A stretch of DNA of 64,000 nucleotides, taken from Rhizoctonia solani. Lineage: Eukaryota; Basidiomycota; Agaricomycetes; Cantharellales; Ceratobasidiaceae. Below, one piece after another: positions 32,303-43,122 of the stretch (position 1 is the stretch's first letter; each line of letters starts with the position of its first letter). The notes beneath the pieces are model-generated. The model saw nothing but the letters and a program-made list of their open reading frames with translations, ran no database searches and had not been told where the DNA came from. The position numbers and the translations under genes were made by a program. The stretch spans positions 124,001 through 188,000 of the forward strand of contig NC_057380.1 of NCBI RefSeq assembly GCF_016906535.1, in the 5' to 3' direction.

Positions 32303-33441
32303 TGTTGTACACCACTGTAAGGTGGGTACACGCTGATGGGAGCGGGCGCTTATGGCCATACTACTACAAGCAAGACTTATGTAATCTACTTAACTAGGCT
32401 ATACTAATGTTGCATAAGGCAACCTACTACTAACTACTGGCAATGGGGCCTTAGGCCTGGGAGGTGTGATAAGTGTGGTAAAAGGGGTGAGCGTCTAGAC
32501 TACTGAGGGGCCAGCTACTTAGCTGGCTGACTACCTTCTCTAATGAGTAAGAGACAAGGTAAAATCAACTTGGGGTCTCCAAGTGATTTCCCTGCTGTAT
32601 ATATAGACAAAGGGGCGCTATCTACATGGTGTCGTAGACACACTCGATACCACGGAATTTATTCCGATTTTCTCGATTTTAAACGAAGCTGAACAGACGA
32701 TATTTTCAATCACGTGATCTCGGCGCTTATATTACACGCTAAGCGCCAAGCCACGTCCCCATCCGCGCATATCTCAGCACACGTAGCCACCTCCACCCAA
32801 TGACGTCATTATGACACGTATGCATGAGTAAGGCCAACTGCGGAGCGGGGTTCTTATTGGATTAGGTTTTGCATATTCCGTATTTGTAATTAGTCACTTG
32901 CTGTAATATATAAGGAGGCCAACCGACCATGGTAACACCCAGGTCAATTACCTCTTGTTGCATCCCACAACTGTACGAGGGCCTTATAGCCCAGCAACCC
33001 CACTTAGTTACTCAGTCTACACCGCCTTAAGCGGCTTCTGCATTGTACTTACATAGTTTGCCATTGCCCATACGGCCTTGGTCATTGTAGTATAGCTGGT
33101 TGTCATTGTAGGATAGCTTGCCACCGCCTTAAGCGGTTTCTACTTAGATACATCCGGCCGCAAGCGCCCACCTCCTCAACGTCCTTATAGACGTCTAGGA
33201 CACATGGTCTGTGTGCGTGAGAAAAGAAGTACATAGCTGAAATAAGAAGAGTGCTGCAGGCTGCGCAGAAGCGTGGATTCCTCCTAAGTGTCCTTGGCAC
33301 AGCATCTTGGTGCGGCATCTTGGCATAATAAGCACCAAGATCACGTGATTTAAAAACATAAGATCTTGAGTCCGTAAAAAAATACTAAAAATAACAGAAA
33401 AATTGTCTGGTTCTAATGGTATCAAACTTGGGAGTGTAACA
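32303..33441 (-). mobile_element. Solo LTR2 with an LTR1 nested inside
   Basis: Minus-strand LTR2 (TGTTACACTCCC...GTACAACA on that strand) flanked by GTTGC on both sides (32298-32302, 33442-33446). It is split by the LTR1 solo at 32630-33202. Confidence 0.9.
32630..33202 (+). mobile_element. Solo LTR1
   Basis: 573 bp, TGTCGTAGAC...CTAGGACA, flanked by CATGG (32625-32629, 33203-33207). It retains CpGs, so it is comparatively young. Third level of a local nest: LTR1 relic, then LTR2, then LTR1. Confidence 0.93.
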
Positions 33442-33542
33442 GTTGCTGTAGTATAAGTTGTCACCACCTTAAGCAGGTTATTGTTTGTACTCCCCAGCCT
33501 TAAGCACCATCACCCATGCCATCCCAGACCACATCTAGGACA

Positions 33543-33997
33543 ATCTACAATGAGGGAGGGCCTAAGGCCAATGGTGAACTATCTACTTGATAAGTGAGGC
33601 CCTGTAAGGGGCAAGCAACTACTGGTAAGTGAGAGGACTTAAGGTCCTAACTACTGCTGACTTCTGAGACCTGTCTGAATAGGAGACAAGGTAAAACTGA
33701 CTTGGGGTCTCCAAGCAATTTTCCTGTTGTATATATAAGAAGGGTACTATCTACAAGGTGGTCTGTGCATGTGAGAAAAGAAGTGTCCTGGACACGGTCA
33801 CATGACCAGTACAAGTGGTTGCATGCTGGCCCAAGCCCAAATTTGGGGGGTAGCAGGTGTAATCATGGGTTGTCAGCAGAGGAATAATAGGGCTCTATGG
33901 CTTAGTGGTCAAGCTGGTTCAATTCTGGCTAGTTCTATTTTCCTCTGTTTATGACAAGAAGAGTCTGTGTGAAAGGAGAAGCATACTGCAGGCTGCG
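33543..33997 (-). repeat. Truncated LTR2 relic carrying a 173-bp insert
   Basis: Minus-strand LTR2 lacking its far ends, with the TATATA box and the AAAAGAAG segment. It is split at 33784-33956 by a TG...CA element and truncated at 33997 by the forward LTR2. Confidence 0.78.
33784..33956 (+). mobile_element. 173-bp TG...CA element with tRNA-like core, copy 1
   Basis: Starts TGTCCTGGACA and ends TTTATGACA, flanked by AGAAG (33779-33783, 33957-33961). The core has an A-box-like TGGCTTAGTGG, then about 7 nt later a B-box-like GGTTCAATTC. It resembles a tRNA D arm joined directly to a T arm, with no anticodon arm. TG/CA ends and 5-bp duplications are LTR-like, while the core is SINE-like. A second copy is at 35183-35355. 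Confidence 0.75.
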
Positions 33998-35010
33998 TGT
34001 TACACCCTCTTGACATATACCACCGGAATTACCTGATTTTTCTAATATTTTTAGTATTTTTTATGGACTCATTATCTTATATTTTCCAATCATGTGATCT
34101 TGGCACTTATCATGCCAAGGTGCTGCACCAAGATGCCATGCCAAGGGCGCTTAGGAGAAATCCAAGCTTCTGCACAGCCTGCAGCATGCTTCCTTTATCA
34201 CACACACTCTTCTTTTTCTCACAAGCACAGTGTCATGACCTTCATTTGGCATGACATATTTTTCTACTATTTTCTACCTTTTTTCTGAGACAGTTTCCTT
34301 TTTTGGTATATATTTATGACTCATCAAGATCATGTGACATATTTGATATATGATGTGAAATTGTAAATGACTCACTGTTTTGTACTGTTATTTTTGATGT
34401 GGCTTTTCTCTTGTATATAAACTAGGTCAAGTTGCTGCTGTAACAGCAAGACTTGACCTCTTTGTCAATTCATCCTAAGCTTACTCATACCCCTTGCCCA
34501 GGCCCCTAGTTGGCCACCAGTGCACCTTACTAAGAAACCCATAACCCAGGCCTAGTTGCCCTCTACCCCACCATACCCCTTGGCCCTTTGTTGGCCCTCT
34601 CTGTCTCATAGTCCATTGGTGATAGGGCCACGGACTTTAAACTACTTGTATCATAGGTCCGAGCTTAGTCATGACACACAGACCATGTATATACCTATTC
34701 TTTATCTATATATACAGCAGGGAAATTGCTTGGAGACCCCAAGTCAATTTTACCTTGTCTCTCATTCACAGAGGAGGTTATCAGAAGCCAGCTAAGTAGC
34801 CAGCTGCCAGTAGTAACAGTTGCTCACCTTTTACACTTACTCATCACACCTCCCAGGCCTCCAGCCCCTTTGTTCCCAGTAGTTAGTAGTAGGACACCAT
34901 AAGCATTGTAGATACAGTAGTTAGCGCCTTAGTTAGTCATTTGCATTGTTTAGTATGGCCTTAAGTGCCTGCCATTAGCAAGTACCCAACCTTACAGTTG
35001 GTGTACAACA
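33998..35010 (+). mobile_element. Solo LTR2 with an LTR3 nested inside
   Basis: TGTTACACCC...GTACAACA, split at 34231-34676 by another LTR-like element. The flanks CTGCG and AACTA do not match, so one side was replaced by recombination or truncation. Confidence 0.85.
34231..34676 (+). mobile_element. Solo LTR-like element, third family (LTR3)
   Basis: 446 bp with TGTCATGAC at the start and GTCATGACA at the end, flanked by CACAG (34226-34230, 34677-34681). It contains a TATATAA box (about 34415) followed by AGCAAGACTTGACC. No coding capacity. The terminal palindromes suggest an LTR, though a small TIR element cannot be excluded. Confidence 0.8.
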
Positions 35011-35485
35011 AACTATGAGCTGCAGGTGGTTGGTTATGTATAGTACCTTAGACTAATGTTACTTAAGCCTAAGTGACTAAGGGTATGTATACTTAAGGTC
35101 TCTGGGATAGTACCTTAAGTAAGAGGGTTACCTGACTAATGTACAGGATTTATAGGATTTACCTAATAAGTATAGGACTTATTGTCATAAACAGAGGAAA
35201 ATAGAACTAGCTGGAATTGAACCAGCTTGACCACTAAGCCATAGAGCCCTATTATTCCTCTGCTGACAACCCATGATTACACCTGCTACCCCCCAAATTT
35301 GGGCTTGGGCCAGCATGCAACCACTTGTACTGGTCATGTGACCATGTCCAGGACACTTATAGATGCTTAAGTAAGACTTGAGACTTATAGGGTTTACCTA
35401 AAACATATCTAGGAATTGAGAGATATTATAGATAAAGCTATCTACAATATGGGGGGTATGGTGGATTGAAACACTATCACTCAAT
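35011..35485 (+). repeat. Direct repeat, copy 2, with 173-bp insert
   Basis: Second copy of 29816-30112, interrupted by the TG...CA element at 35183-35355 and abutting the LTR2 at 35485. Confidence 0.85.
35183..35355 (-). mobile_element. 173-bp TG...CA element with tRNA-like core, copy 2
   Basis: Same length as copy 1 and inverted relative to it, flanked by CTTAT (35178-35182, 35356-35360). The T-arm-like stem is perfect here (AGCTGG-TTCAATT-CCAGCT on the minus strand), while copy 1 has two changes in it. The uninterrupted direct repeat at 29816-30112 shows the empty site. Confidence 0.8.
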
Positions 35486-36046
35486 GTTACACCCTCAAGA
35501 ATTACACCAATGGATTTGCTTGATTTTTCTGACTTTTGTACTATTTTTTCCAAACTTCATATCTTTTATTTTTCAATCACATGATCTTGGTGCTTACACA
35601 TGCCAAGATGCTGTGCCAAGATGCCATGCCAAGGGCACTTAGATACAATCCATGCTTCTGCACAGCCTGCAGCATGCTTCTCATTTCACATGTAGACTTC
35701 TGTTTCCACATGCACAGACCACATGTACTTAGTTCTAATTGTTATATATACAGCAGGGAAATTGCTTAGAAACCCCAAGTTGATTCTACCTTGTCCCTCA
35801 TCCAAGACAGGTTCCAGTAGCCCAGCTTAGTAGCTGGATTAGTCAGAAGTACATTGCTCACCACTAGTCTAGTAGACCCCCCACCTTCAGGCCTAAGGCC
35901 CCCACTATTCCCAGTAGTTAGTAGTTAGACACCTTAAGTGTTGTAGATACAGTAGTTAGCCTCTTAGACAGCAGTGTCCTGTAGTAGTACAGCCTTAAGC
36001 ACCTGACCCACTAGCAAGTAGCCCACCTTACAGTGTGGTTACAACA
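35485..36046 (+). mobile_element. Solo LTR2 at the right inverted-repeat boundary
   Basis: 562 bp. From 35540 onward it is the mirror of the LTR2 at 2066-2628. 35485-35539 is alignable but diverged. Flanks CTCAA and CTCAC differ by one base. The uninterrupted direct-repeat copy continues ...CTCAATCACAAC, which is not what follows this LTR, so the LTR joins two unrelated flanks. Confidence 0.85.
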
Positions 36047-38111
36047 CTCACTCACCAGTAGATATTTGACCTCAGTAGTTACCCCCATCCTCACCAGCCT
36101 AAGGCCTCTCCTCATTGTAGTTAGGCAGTTCAGTGCTACCTTAAGTAGCTTAGTCAGCAGTAGTATAGCCTTAGATAGTGTTTTGCATTGTTTAGTACAG
36201 CCCTAAGCACCTGCCCACTAGCATGTGACCAACCATACAGTTGGGTCATGACAAAGTGTATATGCATATTCTAATTCATATCACAAGTGTGCCTAGGCTA
36301 AGTCACATCATACCAGTCTGAAACTCCAGGAGTACAAATTGTGAGACACAAGTAGCAAATTAAGGAAAGAGTGTGAAACTTGCAGCAGAGATTGAACCAT
36401 GGACAATTGGGGTGGATATTATGAGCAAAAGAGTATCAAAGCTTTTGGACCCAAGTTGTAGTAAGTTCTTCTCAGTTACACTCCTGGAAATGTAACTGAG
36501 AAAGCAAACAAACAGCAGGGAGAAAAGAAATATCCATGAAACATGTACCAGCCTATTGAGGTGCCTGAAGTAGTCAGCCTGAGGGCATCATGATAGCATT
36601 TTGTGGTAGTCTAAAACAAAGTTAATCAAATTTGTGTTGTGCATGAGGCATCATGTTGCAGATTTGGATTTAAATATTAGTACCAGCATTGAGTAAGTAT
36701 TGGGAGATGAAGCACTGGTGTGAGATCCACAAATGTTGGAAAGATCAACAATTGGAGATCTCAAAAATACCCATGCTTCTAACAGACAATTGGAGTGAAA
36801 GGATATATAAGTGAGTATGTGAGCTGTAGTGCATGGAGGCATCACATGTGATATTTGACCAAGGGCAGAGGTCATGGTCACGTGAGTTGGACAGACACCA
36901 TTCCATACTACAATCTTGGAATGGTGTACTGAGCACAAAGTTTCAGATTATCCTTGCGTTTTTCAGCACCCACCTGACACCCCTCAATTTACACCACGTG
37001 TTTGGCAATATTATTTGTTTATCACCTATGTTTTTTATCACGTATTTTTTTATATATTGATTTCCGTGATACCCATCCATGTGTGGTTCACTGCCACCCC
37101 AAGCCTTTGATCCGGACCGTTGCGGCCTTGTGTAGCCCGTCCAATGCCCCCAGGCTGCCTGCGGGCGGTCACAGGCTCCCCCTCTTGTGGCGCATACAGA
37201 ACCCACAGTGCACAAATAGTGACCAAAGTGTAGGTTAAGTCAGTCCAGTACTGCATCTTTGCTCTTATCACTACGCATTGCATTTCAAGACTTGAGTTTC
37301 CCTCAAGCTCATCATTAAGCCGTCTATTGAATGAATATTATGCTTGTAGCATTAGATGTGCTACGTTGCTCTTGTCTATAATTTGATCAATTATTTGCGC
37401 CTGCGTGGGAACCCGCATAGTATTGGTTGTAATATCTGATTCATGACAACAGGGTAGATACACAATATTTTAGGTCAACATTGCTATACTTCCGAGTGAG
37501 AAAACCTTGTAGGCTAGTTTCATATGATGGAGCTGCCAAAGCTAACTGACAAGGTGAAAAAAAACAATGATCGTGAGGTCAGATACCATCTAAACACCAC
37601 CATAGATAGCGCTGGTACATACCATATTGGTAAAACTAGCTTGCCCAGCCAGGCTTGCAGAAGCCGCCAAAGAATCCTCCAGTGCACTTCCCCGAACAGC
37701 AATCGCTCGGGCTATGGCAAGTCTGATGAATGGCTTGCTCAGAGATGTAACTATGATTCTGGAAAAATCTACCAAGCTTACGAATGGAGACACTTTGCAG
37801 GATACTGTAGGACCACCGGCCTCGGGGACAGCCACCCCTTCAATTGGTGTGGGGCTGGCCAAAGGCTTTCCCAGAAGGAACGGGGAGATGGCAAGGGCGA
37901 GTAGAAGCTTCATGAGGATCAATGTGAGTTAGTGAACTGAAAGGTAGTGTCTGTTCTGAGGAGACGTTAACGCAGAGGTACCGCTTGGGTTATATAGTCC
38001 AGACAGTACGGGGGCTGCCGTTGATTGAATCGAATTGATCCAGAAAGCTTCGAAGTAGTGCTCGCTCAGCGTCACTGCTAGCTGTCGGCTTTCGGAGCTT
38101 GAACGTAAACT
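35540..38111. repeat. Right arm of the large inverted repeat
   Basis: Mirror of 1-2572. The homology may extend further outward, but the partner sequence lies before base 1 and cannot be seen. Confidence 0.95.
37441..37913 (-). CDS. Small secreted protein, 131 aa, two exons (copy 2)
   Basis: Exact mirror of 199-671: exon 1 is 37623-37913, the intron 37546-37622, and exon 2 is 37441-37545. Same signal peptide, same TATA-like box upstream. In this copy more of the upstream promoter region is visible. It includes a 137-codon open frame on the same strand (37929-38342) that starts at TTG rather than ATG and is not supported as a gene. Confidence 0.62.
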
Positions 38112-40699
38112 GTTCTTCCCGAAAACGTCCATGATTTGGTGCGTACTTGGTTCCGCCACGTGTTCGCGTGCACTCTTAGACTTCAATTCCGAACAGAAGG
38201 CCAATATTTCACTCTCTTCATTTTTGATGATTGGTTCGATATACAAGTACATAGAGTCAGTAGATCCGATAGGAAGCTGAACGCTGACGAATCTCCTACC
38301 TAAGACATACTGGGTGACCCTACTGAACAGCTCGTCTGGCAATATTCAGATTCGTCTTAGAGAAATAAGCATATATCCTCGAATGCTTTCTACGAGATCT
38401 CAAACCATATAGGATATGATGCATGCAACTTGTAATTTTGTGCATATGAACCCACACGATGATGCTGCAAGCATATATCAAGAGGCCTGTGGCATTTTCT
38501 GACAGTTAGGGATTAGATTATGCGCGGTTATTGCAGGGGAAAAACATAGTCGGCTCTAGCGGATTGTGCAACTCATCTGCAACACTAAGTTTGAAGAATG
38601 TTGTACCGAACCGAACACCAGACTATGTAGATCACGAAGTAGGCACTTCCTCAAGGCATTCAATTGGGATGGCATGATCTTTTGATGGGGCTACCCGGAT
38701 CTAATAGAAGCGGAAGAACGTGTAAGTTCCCTTAATCATGATTAAATTTGAGGATCAAATACTAGTGAAGCGAAGAGATGTTTATGAGCATGGCCTGTCA
38801 GGCCATTCCCATTGTTATAGCCCGTTACTTCATATGTTTTGCAGATAGCACTACGATCTGATATTACGTAGACAGCTTCACCTTTGTAGCTAAGTTCAAT
38901 TTCGATGTACAATCACTTCGTTTTAATCGCCTTTGGTTCTTAAACCCAATCACTACTCTTTATGGCAATCAAAAGAATCCCTGGATCGCTCGCATACCTG
39001 TGAGGATGAGCGAGCGACCTGGATGATAGATCACATGCCTCCGGTGCCTCTCTTTGGCTATTGAAGTGCTCTTCAGAGCAGCCCTGAGCCACAGGAAACC
39101 CAGCTGACTCCAGATGGGCTTGATAAGAATCGTTTTGCCCACATTAGATGCTTTAAGCAAACTACTCGTCGACGAGGTTAATTCTTCACGAGAATAAGGT
39201 AGCTAATGTACCAAATTGAATATTTCCAGTGGTTATAATGCATGAGCAACCCTCCAGCTATGTATGGCAGCATGCTATGAGACTAACGGCATTAGCATAC
39301 GGGTGTTATGATGTCATTCAGAAATAAGCTCTCCTGGGAAAGTTGCACCACTCTGAGATTATTCGTAGCATGATTGTAATATAGCATTTCTATTAATCAA
39401 ACGAGCCGAGAATTCGTTTCTTATTTCCGCACACGCCATCTATTGCAGGCATAGATCGGGAGGGGAGGAGGTGCTTGCTAGTGACAAGGACCGAAGTTTG
39501 ATTCAATACATGCATATTTATTTGATAAAATGCAAATAGCGATCCCCACCTTAAAGTGTTCAGATCATAAGGTGTATCTGAGCGAGAAGGTGTTCGATGA
39601 TCGGCTCGGCCTCCTTTGTACATCAGCACCCTCTCATATCCTGATCATCTCTTCGGCTGCCAGACGGTTATTTGACAGGAGAATTACGCACACGTCAACT
39701 TGGCCTGCTGTTCCCGAATTCTCCGGAGCAATTGAATCGGATAACCCAACTACGATCTGCTCGGGAAATTTTTAGGGAACTCTAGGTTACTTCTAAAGCG
39801 ATTTACGGTAGTCACCGCAGCGTTTTTAAATCTTTCAGAGATAATGACTTGGGCGGGAAAGATAGAATAAGTCGGGGTGGTCTATTGTGAGTTGGTTGAT
39901 TATAAGGGGCTATATGCTATTCGTTCGTTGTTTTCCTCTATAAGCCCAGCAATCGCATGAGTAACCGAATATTCCATCACCGATTAATTCAATACGAACA
40001 AAAGCATGATTCCGAATTTCAGACAAGGCGAGTAGTTGTTTCAACCATACGTACCCCGCGATGTGTACACTACTCTGAATAAGTTTATATTAAGTCCGGA
40101 TGGACCTTTCTCAACCTAGGCTCACTCATTGAGCTCAAGGGTTGACTTACTACTCCTACAAATATTGACGTATCCATAAAAATAATCGTTTTGATGCCCT
40201 CCCGAGATGTACTATGGTGTTATCGATCCGATTTTTGTTATGCTGTGAGTGTCACCGTATCGAAGCTTACCAGCATATGGTATGGCAGGATTTTGGATGG
40301 TGGTCCACCAAACCTTTACAAGTAAAGTATGATGGCATCAACGGAGACTTTCCCAGATCTAGAGCTCTACTCGGAGACGAGTACACTCGAAGCTAGGCAT
40401 CGCATATCAGCCACAACTCTAGAACGATAATCCGTGATATCGACAGATGAGGCCCCACCTCATTCACTGTGCAAATGTACCGACAGATCGATGTGCATGA
40501 CTCGGATGTTGCCGGAAGGGTGAGATGTAGAATAGCGATTGTTTACGATTGTATCACGACTGCAAGTACAATTGATACCTTGCAAAGTAAGCCGGGTCCT
40601 CATCTAGGCATTAAAAGCCCAGAACTCCCTCGCAGTAGCTTCATCTGTCCCGGAGTCTCATCTCTATTCGAGCCTGAAGCAGAAATCACTTGTACTACA
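38112..40699. other. Intergenic; no gene supported
   Basis: Base composition and CpG content return to normal after the repeat region. Short open frames occur on both strands, none with recognisable features, signal peptides or convincing splice junctions. Confidence 0.45.
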
Positions 40700-40939
40700 A
40701 TGAACTACCTTTCCATACTACTGAGTGCACTTTTACTCTCTATCTCAATGACTCTTGCCACACCCACTCCGACTAGGCTAGGAACCCGTGAATGCCGGGG
40801 ACCAGCTCCTGATGTAAGTTCACTTTCCACGCCGGATTGGCTTTTACTCATCGTTCGCATCTAGCTATGTGATAATAACGATCAGTGTTGCCCCGGTTTT
40901 GAATGTCGTTTAGAGATGTGTGTCCCTGAAGTGTTGTAA
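40700..40939 (+). CDS. Cysteine-rich small secreted protein, 55 aa, two exons
   Basis: Exon 1 is 40700-40813 (38 codons), the intron 40814-40885 (GTAAGT ... ATCAG), and exon 2 is 40886-40939 ending in TAA. Phase 0 throughout. Residues 1-20 form a signal peptide (MNYLSILLSALLLSISMTLA), followed by a Thr/Pro-rich segment, then one Cys before the junction and CCPGFECRLEMCVPEVL after it. Exon 2 adds four of the five mature cysteines in a CC...C...C pattern, which argues that the splice is real. The C-CC-C-C spacing resembles small disulfide-rich secreted peptides, but the count is odd and no family is assigned. Secretion is inferred; the role is unknown (effector, antimicrobial or other). Confidence 0.7.
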
Positions 40940-42420
40940 CAATTGTATTTCAGCTCAGCCGCACCATCGCCTACTGTTTCTAACGTTGCTACTAGGAAAT
41001 GTCGTCATATCAGGTTAAGCAGACAGCTGGCATGTAGGTACGCGAGCTCTCAAAGCACGGAGCTGTTTGTTTCACACACACTCCGCCAGACATCCTGTAT
41101 TCTTTGTGTTCTAAATACAAATAACTTCAGTGGCTCATTGTGACTCGCCCTTTGTTATTCATCTTATATCAGCAAAGCGTCAAGCAAAATAGATGGTAGG
41201 AGGATGTGGATCGAAACTCACGGAGGTATAGTATCAAGCTGTTACTTGGACACAGGGATGTGAAGAGACGCCAGTGACGCTGTCGGTAAGGCCTGGGGTT
41301 GAGCAACCTGTCACATGTCTATTTTGCTTCACGTTTCATTTCGTAACTCACTTGTCGTTCTCTATTGCGTTACCCGTTGCCACCCTGCTGGCAAGGCCTT
41401 GAAACCTGCATAACAAGACTTTGACAAACGTGATAGGTTCATACCTATTGACATCTACCTGGTCGAATTTGTAAAGTTAAATCGTTTGGGCTGTCAACAA
41501 GCCTCGAATGATCATACAGTTATAGTGCCGACGCTTAGACCCATCATGTAGTCACTATCAGCAACGCTGACAGACCATGTGGTAGATTTGTATCCATAGC
41601 GGTTTATTGAGAAAAGAGCTAAACAATGCCCTGGGCGGTACATACCTCGCATGAAATACGTACGAAGAGGCGTTGTGTTCTGTATGCCTCACTGGTGCTA
41701 GCTTGGCTCCAGGCCGGTGCATCACGGAGACAATAACATGAGGGTAGGGAGATAGAGAAAAACGCGCAGACAACCTGGACCGGAGGACGAAGGAGGGTGG
41801 GGGCCGATCTACTGGGCGAGCTGGGCGGGCGATCAGACCGCGAGTTGTATGCGAGTAATAGATATGTGGGTGGGCGAGACTCACAGGAAAAGGGGACTGG
41901 CGGTAGGGAAAAACTGTGCTGTGGGCACGTTCGCGTGAGCCGAGAAGGTGAGAACTTTGCCAAAAGTCCCCAGCTTAGGGCACACAGTCTGTGCTCACAA
42001 TATGCACTGGGTAAGGAAGGAACAAGGTGCGCCAGGGCCGTATCAGAAGGTACACTTCAAGTGATGTGTAAGTACGATACATGGGTGAACAGCATCGGTG
42101 CCTGCGGCAGAACTGACGGATGTATGTTTTAGTGAACCCCCTCCCCCCCATCTTATCTCTTAAAAATTCCGAGAACGAAGTGCAGAGTCAGTGGTCATGA
42201 CATTGGATGCTACAATGCACAAAATGTACGAGAGTATTCTGTAATCGATCTAAGTGGACGATTCGCCTGATGTATGCGTAAGCCATGCCTTTAGAATAGG
42301 CTCGCGTTCAAGCTCCTGGTACTCATTCTATCCCAGACCTGTATCTGCTCAGCCATTAACTATATCGTGATCCACTGCCTATATACATGAATGGAAATGG
42401 TGTTATCACTTTGGACTCTT
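40940..42420. other. Intergenic with a dispersed GC-rich repeat
   Basis: About 41770-41950 is related to 55380-55570 and 61740-61880: the shared order is a cgagctggg-type word, TTGTATGCG, GGCGGGTGGGACTCGCGG-like, then CTGTGCTGTGGGCACG-like. No gene is supported. Confidence 0.5.
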
Positions 42421-43122
42421 CGGGAAAAAAAAAACAGGTTTTGTAATAAAAAAAAAGAATAAAAAAAGAAACAAATAAAAATGGTGGTCTTGTCCAGCAC
42501 TTTAGACTCGATGGACATGGCTCCTCAGAGTGAAATCATCGCGAGTACTGGCGTACATACAATTGGAGATTCGAGCGTGCATCCGTTCTATCAATCGGAG
42601 CTCGTAAGTGTGTGGAATAGACCTATATGATAGAATGTCACGAGTGTAAATGTGTACTCAAGGTTCCAAACACCCGCATGATTACTGGGTGCTCCTCCAA
42701 AAAACTCATAACATACCTGACGGTTACTTGATATCGACCTTGTATTCAATTTCATATATGATCATTTATCTTTCGCAGGTAGTATTCGTAAGGCCTATCG
42801 AACATATGCGCACAAGTGGAGAAATTCAAAGCCCATTCGAGAATTGTAGCCTTCCCCCCCCCCCCTCACGCTGACCTTCATTCAATTACTTTACACTTGA
42901 GATGCTCACTACAACCATAGACCTCCACACTTCAATACAATAGCCATTTATTGAGTTAGAAGTCTATACGATACAGTCATGTGCCAAGAAACGATTGCAC
43001 CACCATAGTAGAATATATGATCAAAACGAGCGGAGAAATACAAGAAAAATCAATATTGTTTTCCACTCCAACGATAAAACCACATCGACCAAATCCATCA
43101 TCCATTATCCATCATCCGAGGG
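42421..43122. other. A-rich tract and intergenic sequence
   Basis: 42428-42480 is a poly-A-rich low-complexity run. A short open frame from 42481 with a GTAAGT at about 42606 could be a spliced mini-gene, but nothing else supports it. Nothing recognised up to the Hsp20-like gene. Confidence 0.35.

Larger units (their letters stand above)
32024..33542 (+). repeat. Old LTR1 relic split by an LTR2 insertion
   Basis: LTR1 sequence from GTAAGGC (32024) to 32302 and again from 33447 to 33542 (CATCTAGGACA), interrupted by a minus-strand LTR2. The first third of the LTR is missing or inverted. CpG-poor. Confidence 0.82.

Noticed and set aside
33890..33940. A functional tRNA gene
   Set aside because: The anticodon arm is missing, the acceptor ends do not pair, and A and B boxes are about 7 nt apart.
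30113..34230. CRISPR-like or tandem arrays in the TTAAG-rich relics
   Set aside because: The repeated words are LTR U5 motifs in scattered order. There is no regular repeat-spacer structure, and the genome is eukaryotic.
1..38111. Reading the inverted repeat as terminal repeats of one giant transposon
   Set aside because: The inner edges lie inside LTR2 copies, no captain or transposase gene lies between them except the nested gypsy elements, and the outer ends are not visible.
37929..38342. 137-codon open frame upstream of the secreted-protein gene, minus strand
   Set aside because: Starts at TTG with a stop just upstream, overlaps the promoter region of a better-supported gene and shows no family features.
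41558..41963. Ser/Arg/Pro-rich open frames on the minus strand
   Set aside because: They coincide with the dispersed GC-rich repeat, and similar frames occur over its other copies (55066-55721, 61681-61982). Not conserved as protein.
42481..42760. Possible spliced mini-gene after the A-rich tract
   Set aside because: A start, a GTAAGT and an AG can be found, but the predicted 60-odd residues show no feature and the upstream sequence is low complexity.
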